Part shown: one piece after another, positions 9,601 to 17,014 of the stretch | How the letters are laid out: every line of letters begins with the position of its first letter | Numbering within the stretch: the first letter of the stretch is position 1 | Assembly (NCBI GenBank): GCA_905381055.1 | Contig: CAJPUR010000016.1 | Span: 1 to 52,676, forward strand | Length of the DNA stretch: 52,676 nt | From: an uncultured Flavobacteriaceae bacterium | GTDB lineage: Bacteria; Bacteroidota; Bacteroidia; Flavobacteriales; Flavobacteriaceae | Reading direction: 5' to 3' | Made by a program: the position numbers and the translations under genes | Notes under the pieces: model-generated | What the model saw: only the letters and a program-made list of their open reading frames with translations | The model's database searches: none | Told to the model about the DNA's origin: nothing

Positions 9601-9870
9601 TTGATTTGATGACAAATACAAATCCTCTAAACCATCATTATTTATATCCCCAACAGCTACTCCTCCACCATTATAAAAATATAGGTACTCAATAATATTT
9701 AAATCTTTAGAAAATTTAAGTTGGTTTTCAAAATCTATACCTGAAACATCAGGTTCAATTTTATTGAAAAGGTTATCGTAATTTACGATTTCTTCATTTA
9801 CATTTTTTTCACATGAAAAAATAATGATTAAAAACTTCAAAAAAATAATTTTATATATTCTAATATTCAT
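6610..9870 (-). CDS. Large VCBS/FG-GAP repeat lipoprotein with ASPIC/UnbV module, paralogue C
   Basis: About 1,086 residues. The N-terminus is a lipoprotein signal ending IIFSC (Cys20 from the ATG at 9870; an in-frame ATG at 9882 is also possible), so the protein is probably anchored on the outer membrane. I count 13 calcium-type motifs of the form DxDxDGxxDxx, such as DINNDGLEDLY and DFDNDGDLDLI, arranged as two FG-GAP/VCBS propeller-like halves. Between them, at about residues 535-610, is an ASPIC/UnbV module (GFQSSSSYDLNFGLG, then IEITWADGKKQ). A conserved C-terminal block (DFDDNGQVDPV followed by LDDQMPFLKKKFTSYNSF) is shared with the two neighbours. It overlaps the end of the next upstream paralogue by 11 or 23 bases. 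It is the most divergent of the three. The function is unknown; glycan or protein binding at the surface is a guess from the fold. Confidence 0.85.
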   Translation of the reverse strand: MNIRIYKIIFLKFLIIIFSCEKNVNEEIVNYDNLFNKIEPDVSGIDFENQLKFSKDLNIIEYLYFYNGGGVAVGDINNDGLEDLYLSSNQGKDKLFLNLGDFRFKDISNTAGLDSLNSWSTGVSMADVNGDGWLDIHVSKVGNYKSLDGHNLMYINQKDGTFIELSEDLGIDFSGFSTQAAFLDYDNDGDLDMYLLNHNIHTPRNYTDVSKRLEKDSLSGDKFFENKINEKEGKFVDVSESSGIYSSPLGYGLAITTADINNDGWIDLYVGNDFHENDYIYINQKNKTFKEKSNDFLSHNSRFTMGVDIADMNNDKLLDIFTLDMMPFYRDVFLKSGGEDTDQVYKIKKSFGYEDQYARNNFHLNRGDSKFTDIALYNNTHSTDWSWSVILEDLNNDGRNDIFISNGIYKRPNDLDYINYASDIDFRLFNESKQKEFYKNLIDKMPTLKIPNIIYLNKGDLEFQKMTYEAGMERTYSNGAAYGDFDNDGDLDLIVNNINQKVSVLENISNKKSGNNFVKISLVSNGSKFLSIGSRVDLYYNKEKITKQINPVKGFQSSSSYDLNFGLGKNKIVDSIEITWADGKKQSHYTLELNQLNTFQKNENMVADFSVSKKSFNYRFFDNHAENITFDYERELLIPELLSNEGPAVVYEDFNGDSLKDLYVGGASYSPGKLYLMSKNGKFKKKNIPIFNFDNFHEDVDAAASDIDNDGDLDLYVVSGGSEFLEGDKRLSDRIYINDGKGNFIEYPVKLPAYNGSTISFGDFNNDGFDDIFLGSRSIPGAYGLSPFSFILLNNKKGGFGILEKFRMGMITDSEWVDINNDNLLDLVIVGDWMPVTILINKGDETFSNMTAPLGLSKTYGMWNSITVHDLDNNGRKDLLLGNAGLNLKFKASYESPIEIFLNDFDDNGQVDPVILYPFDEYYVPFASKDKLDDQMPFLKKKFTSYNSFSMVKSYEDLFDVPRDSLIQIKKINELRSMVFLNKKDSFSPVPFPKEAQLSPIQDILVTSNNNQKNIYFIGNYMNFVNELGNSDSNSGGKIKGFDGEDFGELELLPIPNKLNTRKIIKIQSNDLIIFSNNQKSYIISE

Positions 9871-12800
9871 AAATAACAACATTATTATTATTTCTTGATA
9901 TTATTAATAACTCTTCATCTGAGATAATTTTTCTTATTTCACCCTTTACCATTAATCCTTTTCCGTCTGAATGGAATTCAAATTTTTCATCTCCTTTGTT
10001 TTCAAGGAAAATACCATATGATGAATCATATCTACCCATTTCAGGTTTTACTCCAAATAAATTTCCACCCATAACTAAATCAAAATCTCCATCTTTGTCA
10101 AAGTCTTTTGCATTAATCCCATGAACAGGGGAAAATTGTACTTCTTTAGGTAATGAAACTTGATCAAAATTTAAACCCCCCTTATTTATAAACATACTTG
10201 TTTGAAGATTATTTACAAATGGTATGTAACTATTATTGATTTGATTTTCAGAAAAAATATTATCCATAGATGCATCTTTAAAGGAATCATAATTAGGAAA
10301 TTGCTTTTTTAATATTTTAATCTGATTAATTAAATCATGTCTTAATGAATACGGGTAATCCTTTTTATTCTTAGCTCTAAAAGTCAAAATCGGATCTTTA
10401 GTACCATTTTTATCATAATCATTAATATACAAACTAATTGGTTTTTCATATGAGGCCTTAAACCTTGAGTTTGTTCCGTGATTTCCAACTACTAAATCTT
10501 TAAATCCGTCACTATTAAAATCTTCAGAGTATATAACATTCCACCAACCTTTAATTTTTGCTAATGGATTATCTTCGATTCTATACAAAACTCCATTTTT
10601 ATTTTTAAAAATTTCTACCCCCATAAATTCACCAACTACAATTAAATCCTGGTATCCATCATTATCTAAATCTTCAAAAATAGCATCAGTTATCATTCCT
10701 AAATTTTCACCACCTATTAAATTATTTTTACTGCTGTTTTTAAAATTAGCCTTACCATCATTTAAAAAAAGATATCCTGAACCAGGTACTCCGTACTCAA
10801 AAGGATGGAGTCTCTGTCCAATAAAAATATCTAAATCACCATCTAAATCAACATCCGAAATTGCGACAGCCCCAGTGCTAAAGTTATTTTTTTTGAAATC
10901 CAAATTACCATCAGAAACTGAAAAAAAACCTTTGCCATTATTTATATATAATCTATCAGAAAAATCAGTTGAATTAGGACTAAACTCAATTCCGCCACTA
11001 GCCACAAATAAATCTTGGTCACCATCATTGTCAGCGTCAAAAAAAATACTCTCTGAATCTTCTGAAAACTTGTTTTTTTCAAAAACAGAATTTTTATTCA
11101 ATGGCTTTCCAGACTTTAAATCGAATAATTTGGCTGAAAATCCTTTAGAACCCCCCAAAAAAATCTCTTTTTTACCATCATTATTAATGTCAGCAATTGC
11201 CATAGCAGGCCCCTCTGTACTACACATATGATACATTAATCTATTCCTATGAAAATCCACAAATACATTTTCATTATGATTTATTAAAAACCTTTGTTCT
11301 TTTTTATTAAAAATTTTATTTGATTTAATTTCAGTTTTTAGAAGATTATTTATTGCATTTTTTTCCTCAATTATAATTGTCTGATTTGGATAAATACTAT
11401 CAAGTTTAGTAATCTTCATTGAGGGCCAAAGTATTTCAATTGATACAGGTTTATTAGTTGGTAGCCCAAAATTTGGTCTGTTATCCATACTTGACTGAAA
11501 TCCTCTAGCTGGCTGCTGCTCAATATAATAGTTTTGATTTTCAGACTTAACTATAATCTGTGCTCCTATTCCATCAAGATTTTTACCATTCCCCTTTAAT
11601 ATAATTTTTAAAAAATTATTGGTCTTATTTTGATTTGCTTTATTTTCATAAACAAATGATACCATATTTACATTATTTACAATCAAATCTAAATCACCAT
11701 CATTATCAAGATCACCATATGCTGCACCATTTGAAAAACTTGGTGCTTCCAATCCAGTTAGAACATCTCTTTCAAATTTAAGGTTGCCTTTATTTAAATA
11801 AGCATGATTTTCAACCTTGTTTGATGGAATCATGTCAACAAGCCTCTTATAATCAACTTTATTATTTGAAACAATAGATTTAACTACCTCTTCGTTTGAA
11901 ACGTATTGTAGATAATCTTGATTAGTCAGATCTTTAAAAATTCCATTAGCTATAAATAAATCTTTTAATCCATCATTATCCATATCAAAAAATAATGCGC
12001 CCCAACTCCAATCAGAGGCTTCTACTCCACTATACCGACCAATTTCACTAAAAGAATTATTTCTATTATTAAGTTGTAAAACGTTTCTTGTAAACTGATG
12101 ATAATATCCATTTTTGACATTATATTGATACTTATTCCAATCCTCAAATGTGGTTACTGTTTTTAATCTTTTATATTCTGATGGTAACATCTCGGTGACA
12201 AATAGATCATTAAATCCATCATTGTCAATGTCAGCTGCGTCTGCGCCCATTGAAGCTCCACTTATTGATTGAATTTGATTTATTAATTCTTCACTGAATG
12301 TTCCATTTTTATTATTTATATAAAGATAATCTCTTTCAAAAAAGTCATTGGATACAAATATGTCCTCCCAACCATCTCTATTAAAATCAGCAACAGTAAC
12401 ACCCAAACCAAAACCAATTACACTTCCATAAATTCCTGATTCTTCACTAACATCAAAAAATTTTCCATTTCTATTCTCTAGTAATTTATCCCCACCTAAA
12501 ATATCTCTATTAGGTCTTTCATTTTTCTTTAAATTAAATGATTCAATTGATTGATATGAATTATTTAATAGGTATACATCCAGATCTCCGTCTTTATCAT
12601 AATCAAAAAAAGAAGAATGAGTCGAGAAACCTATGTCATCTAGATTATATTCTTTTGCTTTTTCAATAAAAGTTCCATCTCCATTATTTATAAATAATTC
12701 ATTTTGTTTGTTGTCCCCTTTAATATCTCCTGAATTGCAAACATAAATATCTAAAAATCCATCATGATTAATATCAACCATAGTCACACCAGTTGACCAC

Positions 12801-13126
12801 GCTTTTTTTCCACCTACATTTGCCTTTTCAGTAATATCAAGGAATTTCATATCCCCCATGTTTTTGTATAACTTATTTGTATTTAAATTACTAGTCATAT
12901 AAACATCCTGTAAACCGTCATTATCAATATCTCCAATGGATACTCCACCGCCATTATAATAATTACGATATTTATACACATTAAAATCATTATCAAATTT
13001 TAAATTGTTTTGAAAGTTAATACCAGAGATATTAGGATCTAATAAATCAAATAATGTATCTTCCTTTTTTGATTCACAAGAAAAAATTATAAAAACTAGA
13101 AATAAGTATTTAAATATATTATCCAT
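9860..13126 (-). CDS. Large VCBS/FG-GAP repeat lipoprotein with ASPIC/UnbV module, paralogue B
   Basis: 1,088 residues starting at an ATG. The signal ends with a lipobox (VFIIFSC, lipidated Cys17). I count 14 DxDxDG-type motifs, among them DYDKDGDLDVY, DVDLDGDLDIF and DFDKDGDFDLV. The ASPIC/UnbV segment is in the middle (ARGFQSSMDNRPNFGLP, then VSIEILWPSM). The C-terminal block DYDKNGTKDPI, followed by a segment ending LKKQFPNYDSF, is conserved with paralogues A and C. It shares more with paralogue A than with C, for example WSTG plus MVDINHDGFLDIYVC and DFFERDYLYINN. Only three bases separate its ATG from the stop of the small lipoprotein upstream, so the genes are co-transcribed and probably translationally coupled. 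Family members occur widely in marine Bacteroidota and Planctomycetota, often with SusC/SusD, but I know of no assigned role. Confidence 0.87.
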   Translation of the reverse strand: MDNIFKYLFLVFIIFSCESKKEDTLFDLLDPNISGINFQNNLKFDNDFNVYKYRNYYNGGGVSIGDIDNDGLQDVYMTSNLNTNKLYKNMGDMKFLDITEKANVGGKKAWSTGVTMVDINHDGFLDIYVCNSGDIKGDNKQNELFINNGDGTFIEKAKEYNLDDIGFSTHSSFFDYDKDGDLDVYLLNNSYQSIESFNLKKNERPNRDILGGDKLLENRNGKFFDVSEESGIYGSVIGFGLGVTVADFNRDGWEDIFVSNDFFERDYLYINNKNGTFSEELINQIQSISGASMGADAADIDNDGFNDLFVTEMLPSEYKRLKTVTTFEDWNKYQYNVKNGYYHQFTRNVLQLNNRNNSFSEIGRYSGVEASDWSWGALFFDMDNDGLKDLFIANGIFKDLTNQDYLQYVSNEEVVKSIVSNNKVDYKRLVDMIPSNKVENHAYLNKGNLKFERDVLTGLEAPSFSNGAAYGDLDNDGDLDLIVNNVNMVSFVYENKANQNKTNNFLKIILKGNGKNLDGIGAQIIVKSENQNYYIEQQPARGFQSSMDNRPNFGLPTNKPVSIEILWPSMKITKLDSIYPNQTIIIEEKNAINNLLKTEIKSNKIFNKKEQRFLINHNENVFVDFHRNRLMYHMCSTEGPAMAIADINNDGKKEIFLGGSKGFSAKLFDLKSGKPLNKNSVFEKNKFSEDSESIFFDADNDGDQDLFVASGGIEFSPNSTDFSDRLYINNGKGFFSVSDGNLDFKKNNFSTGAVAISDVDLDGDLDIFIGQRLHPFEYGVPGSGYLFLNDGKANFKNSSKNNLIGGENLGMITDAIFEDLDNDGYQDLIVVGEFMGVEIFKNKNGVLYRIEDNPLAKIKGWWNVIYSEDFNSDGFKDLVVGNHGTNSRFKASYEKPISLYINDYDKNGTKDPILTFRAKNKKDYPYSLRHDLINQIKILKKQFPNYDSFKDASMDNIFSENQINNSYIPFVNNLQTSMFINKGGLNFDQVSLPKEVQFSPVHGINAKDFDKDGDFDLVMGGNLFGVKPEMGRYDSSYGIFLENKGDEKFEFHSDGKGLMVKGEIRKIISDEELLIISRNNNNVVIYEY

Positions 13127-13129
13127 TTA

Positions 13130-13717
13130 TTATTTATCATTTAAATTCTCTACATCAACAATTACTTTCATATTATCCATAAAATAAACTTTAAATTGTC
13201 TATTACCGTCAACTTTGATAAAAATATCAGAAATATCGAGTCTATGCTTTTCTCCTTTTATTGAAATAAAATCATTACCTGGATACCATTTTTTTATGGA
13301 ATCCAAAATTTTAATTATTAACTTATCGGAGTGAAGATTTTCATTCCATAATGCCCAACCAGTATTTGAAAACATAAGTTTAATTTTATTCAATTGGTTT
13401 TTATTATTGAACCCAGGGAAAAAATCCATATTTATTTCTGAACTATCACTTTTGATCACCTGCCTGACTGTTCCATATTCTCCTGGAGCAGGAAAAAGAA
13501 TTCCAGTTTTATTGAGTTCCCATATTTTGTCAAAATAATCATCTTTCCTTTCTCCAAAACTAATATCAAAAAAAAGCGAATCAAACTGAATATTTTTTCC
13601 TAATTCAGCCTTCACTAACTTATGATATTCTGACGTAGAACAATTAATTAACAGTATAAATCCAAATAAAATCAATATTGAATTAATTAATTTTTTTAAA
13701 CTTAACTTCATCATCAT
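13130..13717 (-). CDS. Small lipoprotein of unknown family
   Basis: 195 residues. Three consecutive ATG codons (13717, 13714, 13711) could start it; all give a lipoprotein signal with lipobox LLINC (Cys26 from the first ATG). The mature part is soluble, with alternating strands and a helix, and contains ILFPAPGEYGTVRQVI, MDFFPGFNNKNQLNKIKLMF and ISDIFIKVDGNRQFKVYFMD. I do not recognise the family. Its start overlaps the end of the upstream VCBS gene by about 30 bases and its stop lies three bases before the next VCBS gene, so it is embedded in the VCBS cluster. It has no DxDxDG motifs, so it is not a fragment of its neighbours. It may be an accessory partner of the large lipoproteins, judged from position only. 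Confidence 0.7.
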   Translation of the reverse strand: MMMKLSLKKLINSILILFGFILLINCSTSEYHKLVKAELGKNIQFDSLFFDISFGERKDDYFDKIWELNKTGILFPAPGEYGTVRQVIKSDSSEINMDFFPGFNNKNQLNKIKLMFSNTGWALWNENLHSDKLIIKILDSIKKWYPGNDFISIKGEKHRLDISDIFIKVDGNRQFKVYFMDNMKVIVDVENLNDK

Positions 13718-16700
13718 TTACAGCTACTATTAAAACTTTAAATTCTTTGTTATTTAATATTTCAAAATTACGAATTTGACCTTCAATTTCAAGATTAATT
13801 TGCCTTTCTAATTTATAATCTCCATCATTTTTACTTCCATATATTATTAATCCATTTGAAGCATCATTCCTGCCAAATTGAGGTTTTACTTTATATTGAT
13901 TACCTCCCAAAACAATATCTGAGATTTTATCGTTATTAAAATCATAAACTTTAATCGAGTAAATGGGAGAATATTGTGCCTGAGTTGGAAGATTATGAAC
14001 GTGAAATTTCCCATTTTTATTTTCAAACCAAGAAGACTCTAATATATCAATTTCATATTTTACTGATTTATCTAATTGTTTAGAATTAAATATATCTTTA
14101 ATTGATGCTGAGGCATATTTATTGAATCTTACAAATTTTTTCTTTAAATAAGGAAGCTGAGAAATAAGTTCGTCCCTATCAACAATAGGGAAAAACTTTT
14201 CACCGATTTTGTGACAAATTATTTGTTCAATTGTTCCATTATTGTCAAAATCATTGATATATAATCTATCCCCTTTTTTAAAATAGGTGTTAAGACCTAA
14301 ATTACCAGCAATAATATCTAAATCGCCATCTCCGTCAATATCTTCAATTTCCATTGAATTCCATAATCCAGCAGATTTAGAGAGATTATATTTTTCAGTT
14401 TTCTCCTCAAAAATGCCATTTTTATTGATAAAAACCTTTATACCCATCCATTGTCCAATAAGTAATATATCCATCCATCCGTCATCATTAATGTCTACTG
14501 ACTTAACGTCAGTTATCATTCCAATATTTGAAAAAGTGATTTTTTGACTAATTTCAAAATTATTTTGTCCAGTACTTATCATTAAATAGCCATTTCCTGG
14601 TAATCCATAATTTATCCCACTATTACGTTGACCTACAAAAATATCTTGCCTCCCGTCTTTATTGAAATCTGCAGATGTTACAGATGAACTATTAAAATTA
14701 AAATTAGCAGGCAAAATATTATTATTTAGTGTGAAATTCCCCTCACCATCATTTAAATAAATTCTATCTCTTAAACCTGGATCATTTTCTGAAAAGGCCC
14801 TTCCTCCACTACAGACATAAATATCTAAATCATTATCATTGTCAACATCAAAAAAAGTTGCATCAACGTCCTCATAAGAAACTGATTTATTAAATAAACC
14901 CGGCACTTTAAAATAAGTTGAACCTTTTGATAAAAAAAGTTCAGATTTTTGAAATTTAGCTCCACCAACAAAAAAATCTTTTATCCCATCTTTATTTAAA
15001 TCATCAGAAATTAGAGCAGGTCCCTCATTACTGTACATTTCTGGAATCAATCTGTCTCTATTAAAATCAATAAAAATATTTTCTTTGTGTTTAAATTTAA
15101 ATAAGCTTTTTATGCTATCTTCTTTAAGAATTTCATTTTTCTCTTGCTCTTTATTAAAAATTTGGGATTTTTCAGGTTCAACAAATTTAAAATAATTATT
15201 TACTGTTAAATTTTTTTCTTTTGATATAGAACCATTTGGCCAATAGATTAACAATGAATCAATTTTATCAAAGTTACCTATTCCAATATTTATTGGACCG
15301 TTAATTGAACTTTGAAACCCTTTGGAAATATGATTGTCGAATAAAGATTTTTTAGATCCATAATATGCAACAACTTTAGTGCCAATTGCATCTGCATTTA
15401 AAGAATTTGAAGAAAGTTTAATTTTTAAACTTTTATTTATAGTTGTATCAGACAAATTTTCGTAAATAAAAAATGGCATATTTACATTATTTACTATTAA
15501 GTCTTGATCACCATCATTATCAAAATCACCATAAGCACTTCCATTACTAAAAGACTCTTGATCTAGTCCCCAATCTTCGGACATATAATCAAAATCAAAA
15601 TTTCCTTTATTTTTATAAATATGATTAACAACCGGCTTAGAAGGCATAATGTCAATTAATTGAGATATTGAAAAGTTTTCATCATTTAATATGTTTTTCA
15701 TATTAAGATCATTTGCATAATAAGTAAGGTAATCTCTATCAAGTAGGTCCTTATATATTCCATTTGAAATAAAAATATCTTTAAATCCGTCATTATCTGC
15801 ATCAAAAAATAAAGATGCCCAACTCCATTCTGTTGACGAAATTCCAGCCATTCTTCCAAGTTCAAAAAACCCTGAGTTACCCATGTTCCTTTGTAATGCA
15901 TTTCTAGGGAATTGATTAAAATATCCTTTTTTTTTGGCTTTTATATGCTTATCCCATGACTCAAAAACAGTTTTTGTTCTTTTTCTTTCTATAGTGCTTG
16001 GTAACATTTCGGTGACAAATAAATCAGGGAGTAAGTCATTATCCAAATCTCCAACATCAGCTCCCATTGATCCCATAGAAATTGATTTAAATTTATCTTC
16101 TAATTCTTCTTTAAAAGTACCGTCTCTATTATTAGTATATAAATAGTCTCTTTCAAAAAAATCATTAGAAATGAATATATCATCCCAATTATCATCATTA
16201 AAATCTGCAATGGTGATACCTAGACCAAATCCTATAGCTGAGGTAAATATTCCAACTTCCTCAGATTTATCAATAAAAACTCCATTTTCATTGACTAAAA
16301 ACTTATTACCATCATCACTTGGAATAAATCTTTGATTTTCAATTAAATCAAATCCCCCAATTGACCTAACTGAATTACTTAAAAGATAACAGTCCAAGTC
16401 TCCATCCTTATCATAGTCAAAAAAAGAGGCATGAACTGATAAACCTGTGAAATCCAATCCATATTTTTTTGAATTTTCAGTAAATGTTAAATCACCATTA
16501 TTAATAAATAATTCGTTATGCCTTTTTTCACCGTCAGGTTTTCCAGATTTACAAACATAAATATCTAAAAAACCGTCCCCATTTATATCTACAATAGCTG
16601 AACCAGTTGACCAAACTCCTGCGCAAGCAACTCCAGCTTTTTCAGTAATATCCTCAAATTTAAAATTGCCCTTATTTAGATATAACTTATTTGAAACCAT

Positions 16701-16934
16701 GTTTCCTGTTATATATATATCCAAAAGACCGTCATTATTTATATCTCCGATTGAAACTCCGGCACCATTATAGAAATTTCTGTAAGTATAAGGATTAAAG
16801 TCCTCTGTGTAAATTAGATTATTTTCAAATTCAATTCCAGAATTAGTCTTAAGTGCAAAAAGGGTTGACTTATTATTTTTACAAGAAATAAATAAAATGC
16901 TAATTAGTATAAAAAAGATTTTTTTCAATTTCAT
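13683..16934 (-). CDS. Large VCBS/FG-GAP repeat lipoprotein with ASPIC/UnbV module, paralogue A
   Basis: About 1,083 residues from the ATG at 16934; the frame extends to a TTG at 16949, but the ATG gives a clean lipoprotein signal (MKLKKIFFILISILFISC). It carries 14 calcium-type motifs (DINNDGLLDIY, DYDKDGDLDCY, DIDGDGDLDII and others) in two halves around a central ASPIC/UnbV segment (KGFQSSINGPINIGIG, then LLIYWPNGS). It ends with the shared block DFDNNGTIEQI followed by DELISQLPYLKKKFVRFNKY. It is the first gene after the susD terminator, so its expression probably depends on read-through. It is a close paralogue of B and a more distant one of C. Outer-membrane surface location is inferred from the lipobox and from what is common in SusD-type loci. 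Confidence 0.87.
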   Translation of the reverse strand: MKLKKIFFILISILFISCKNNKSTLFALKTNSGIEFENNLIYTEDFNPYTYRNFYNGAGVSIGDINNDGLLDIYITGNMVSNKLYLNKGNFKFEDITEKAGVACAGVWSTGSAIVDINGDGFLDIYVCKSGKPDGEKRHNELFINNGDLTFTENSKKYGLDFTGLSVHASFFDYDKDGDLDCYLLSNSVRSIGGFDLIENQRFIPSDDGNKFLVNENGVFIDKSEEVGIFTSAIGFGLGITIADFNDDNWDDIFISNDFFERDYLYTNNRDGTFKEELEDKFKSISMGSMGADVGDLDNDLLPDLFVTEMLPSTIERKRTKTVFESWDKHIKAKKKGYFNQFPRNALQRNMGNSGFFELGRMAGISSTEWSWASLFFDADNDGFKDIFISNGIYKDLLDRDYLTYYANDLNMKNILNDENFSISQLIDIMPSKPVVNHIYKNKGNFDFDYMSEDWGLDQESFSNGSAYGDFDNDGDQDLIVNNVNMPFFIYENLSDTTINKSLKIKLSSNSLNADAIGTKVVAYYGSKKSLFDNHISKGFQSSINGPINIGIGNFDKIDSLLIYWPNGSISKEKNLTVNNYFKFVEPEKSQIFNKEQEKNEILKEDSIKSLFKFKHKENIFIDFNRDRLIPEMYSNEGPALISDDLNKDGIKDFFVGGAKFQKSELFLSKGSTYFKVPGLFNKSVSYEDVDATFFDVDNDNDLDIYVCSGGRAFSENDPGLRDRIYLNDGEGNFTLNNNILPANFNFNSSSVTSADFNKDGRQDIFVGQRNSGINYGLPGNGYLMISTGQNNFEISQKITFSNIGMITDVKSVDINDDGWMDILLIGQWMGIKVFINKNGIFEEKTEKYNLSKSAGLWNSMEIEDIDGDGDLDIIAGNLGLNTYFKKGDRLYINDFDNNGTIEQIICHKIGEKFFPIVDRDELISQLPYLKKKFVRFNKYASASIKDIFNSKQLDKSVKYEIDILESSWFENKNGKFHVHNLPTQAQYSPIYSIKVYDFNNDKISDIVLGGNQYKVKPQFGRNDASNGLIIYGSKNDGDYKLERQINLEIEGQIRNFEILNNKEFKVLIVAVNDDEVKFKKIN

Positions 16935-16956
16935 AATTGTTTCAACCAAATTTATT

Positions 16957-16995
16957 AAAAAAAGGGTTGTCCCTAATGGAACAACCCTTAAAATA
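16957..16995 (-). terminator. Intrinsic terminator/attenuator between susD and the VCBS genes
   Basis: A nine-base-pair stem (AAGGGTTGT / ACAACCCTT) with a loop of about 10 bases is followed on the minus strand by a run of six T. It sits about 20-50 bases after the susD stop and immediately before the first VCBS gene. Because no promoter is obvious in the remaining bases, it may act as a partial terminator that lowers expression of downstream genes relative to susCD. Confidence 0.75.
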
Positions 16996-17014
16996 AAAAT
17001 TTAAAAATCTATGT

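Noticed and set aside
10875-11231. Open frame of 118 codons on the plus strand inside VCBS paralogue B
   Set aside because: It is the antisense shadow of the repeat-coding strand, with no start context or family resemblance.
9860-16934. Possible recent recombination or frameshift among the three VCBS genes
   Set aside because: All three frames are intact and the proteins differ throughout, so they are old paralogues with no sign of a broken copy.
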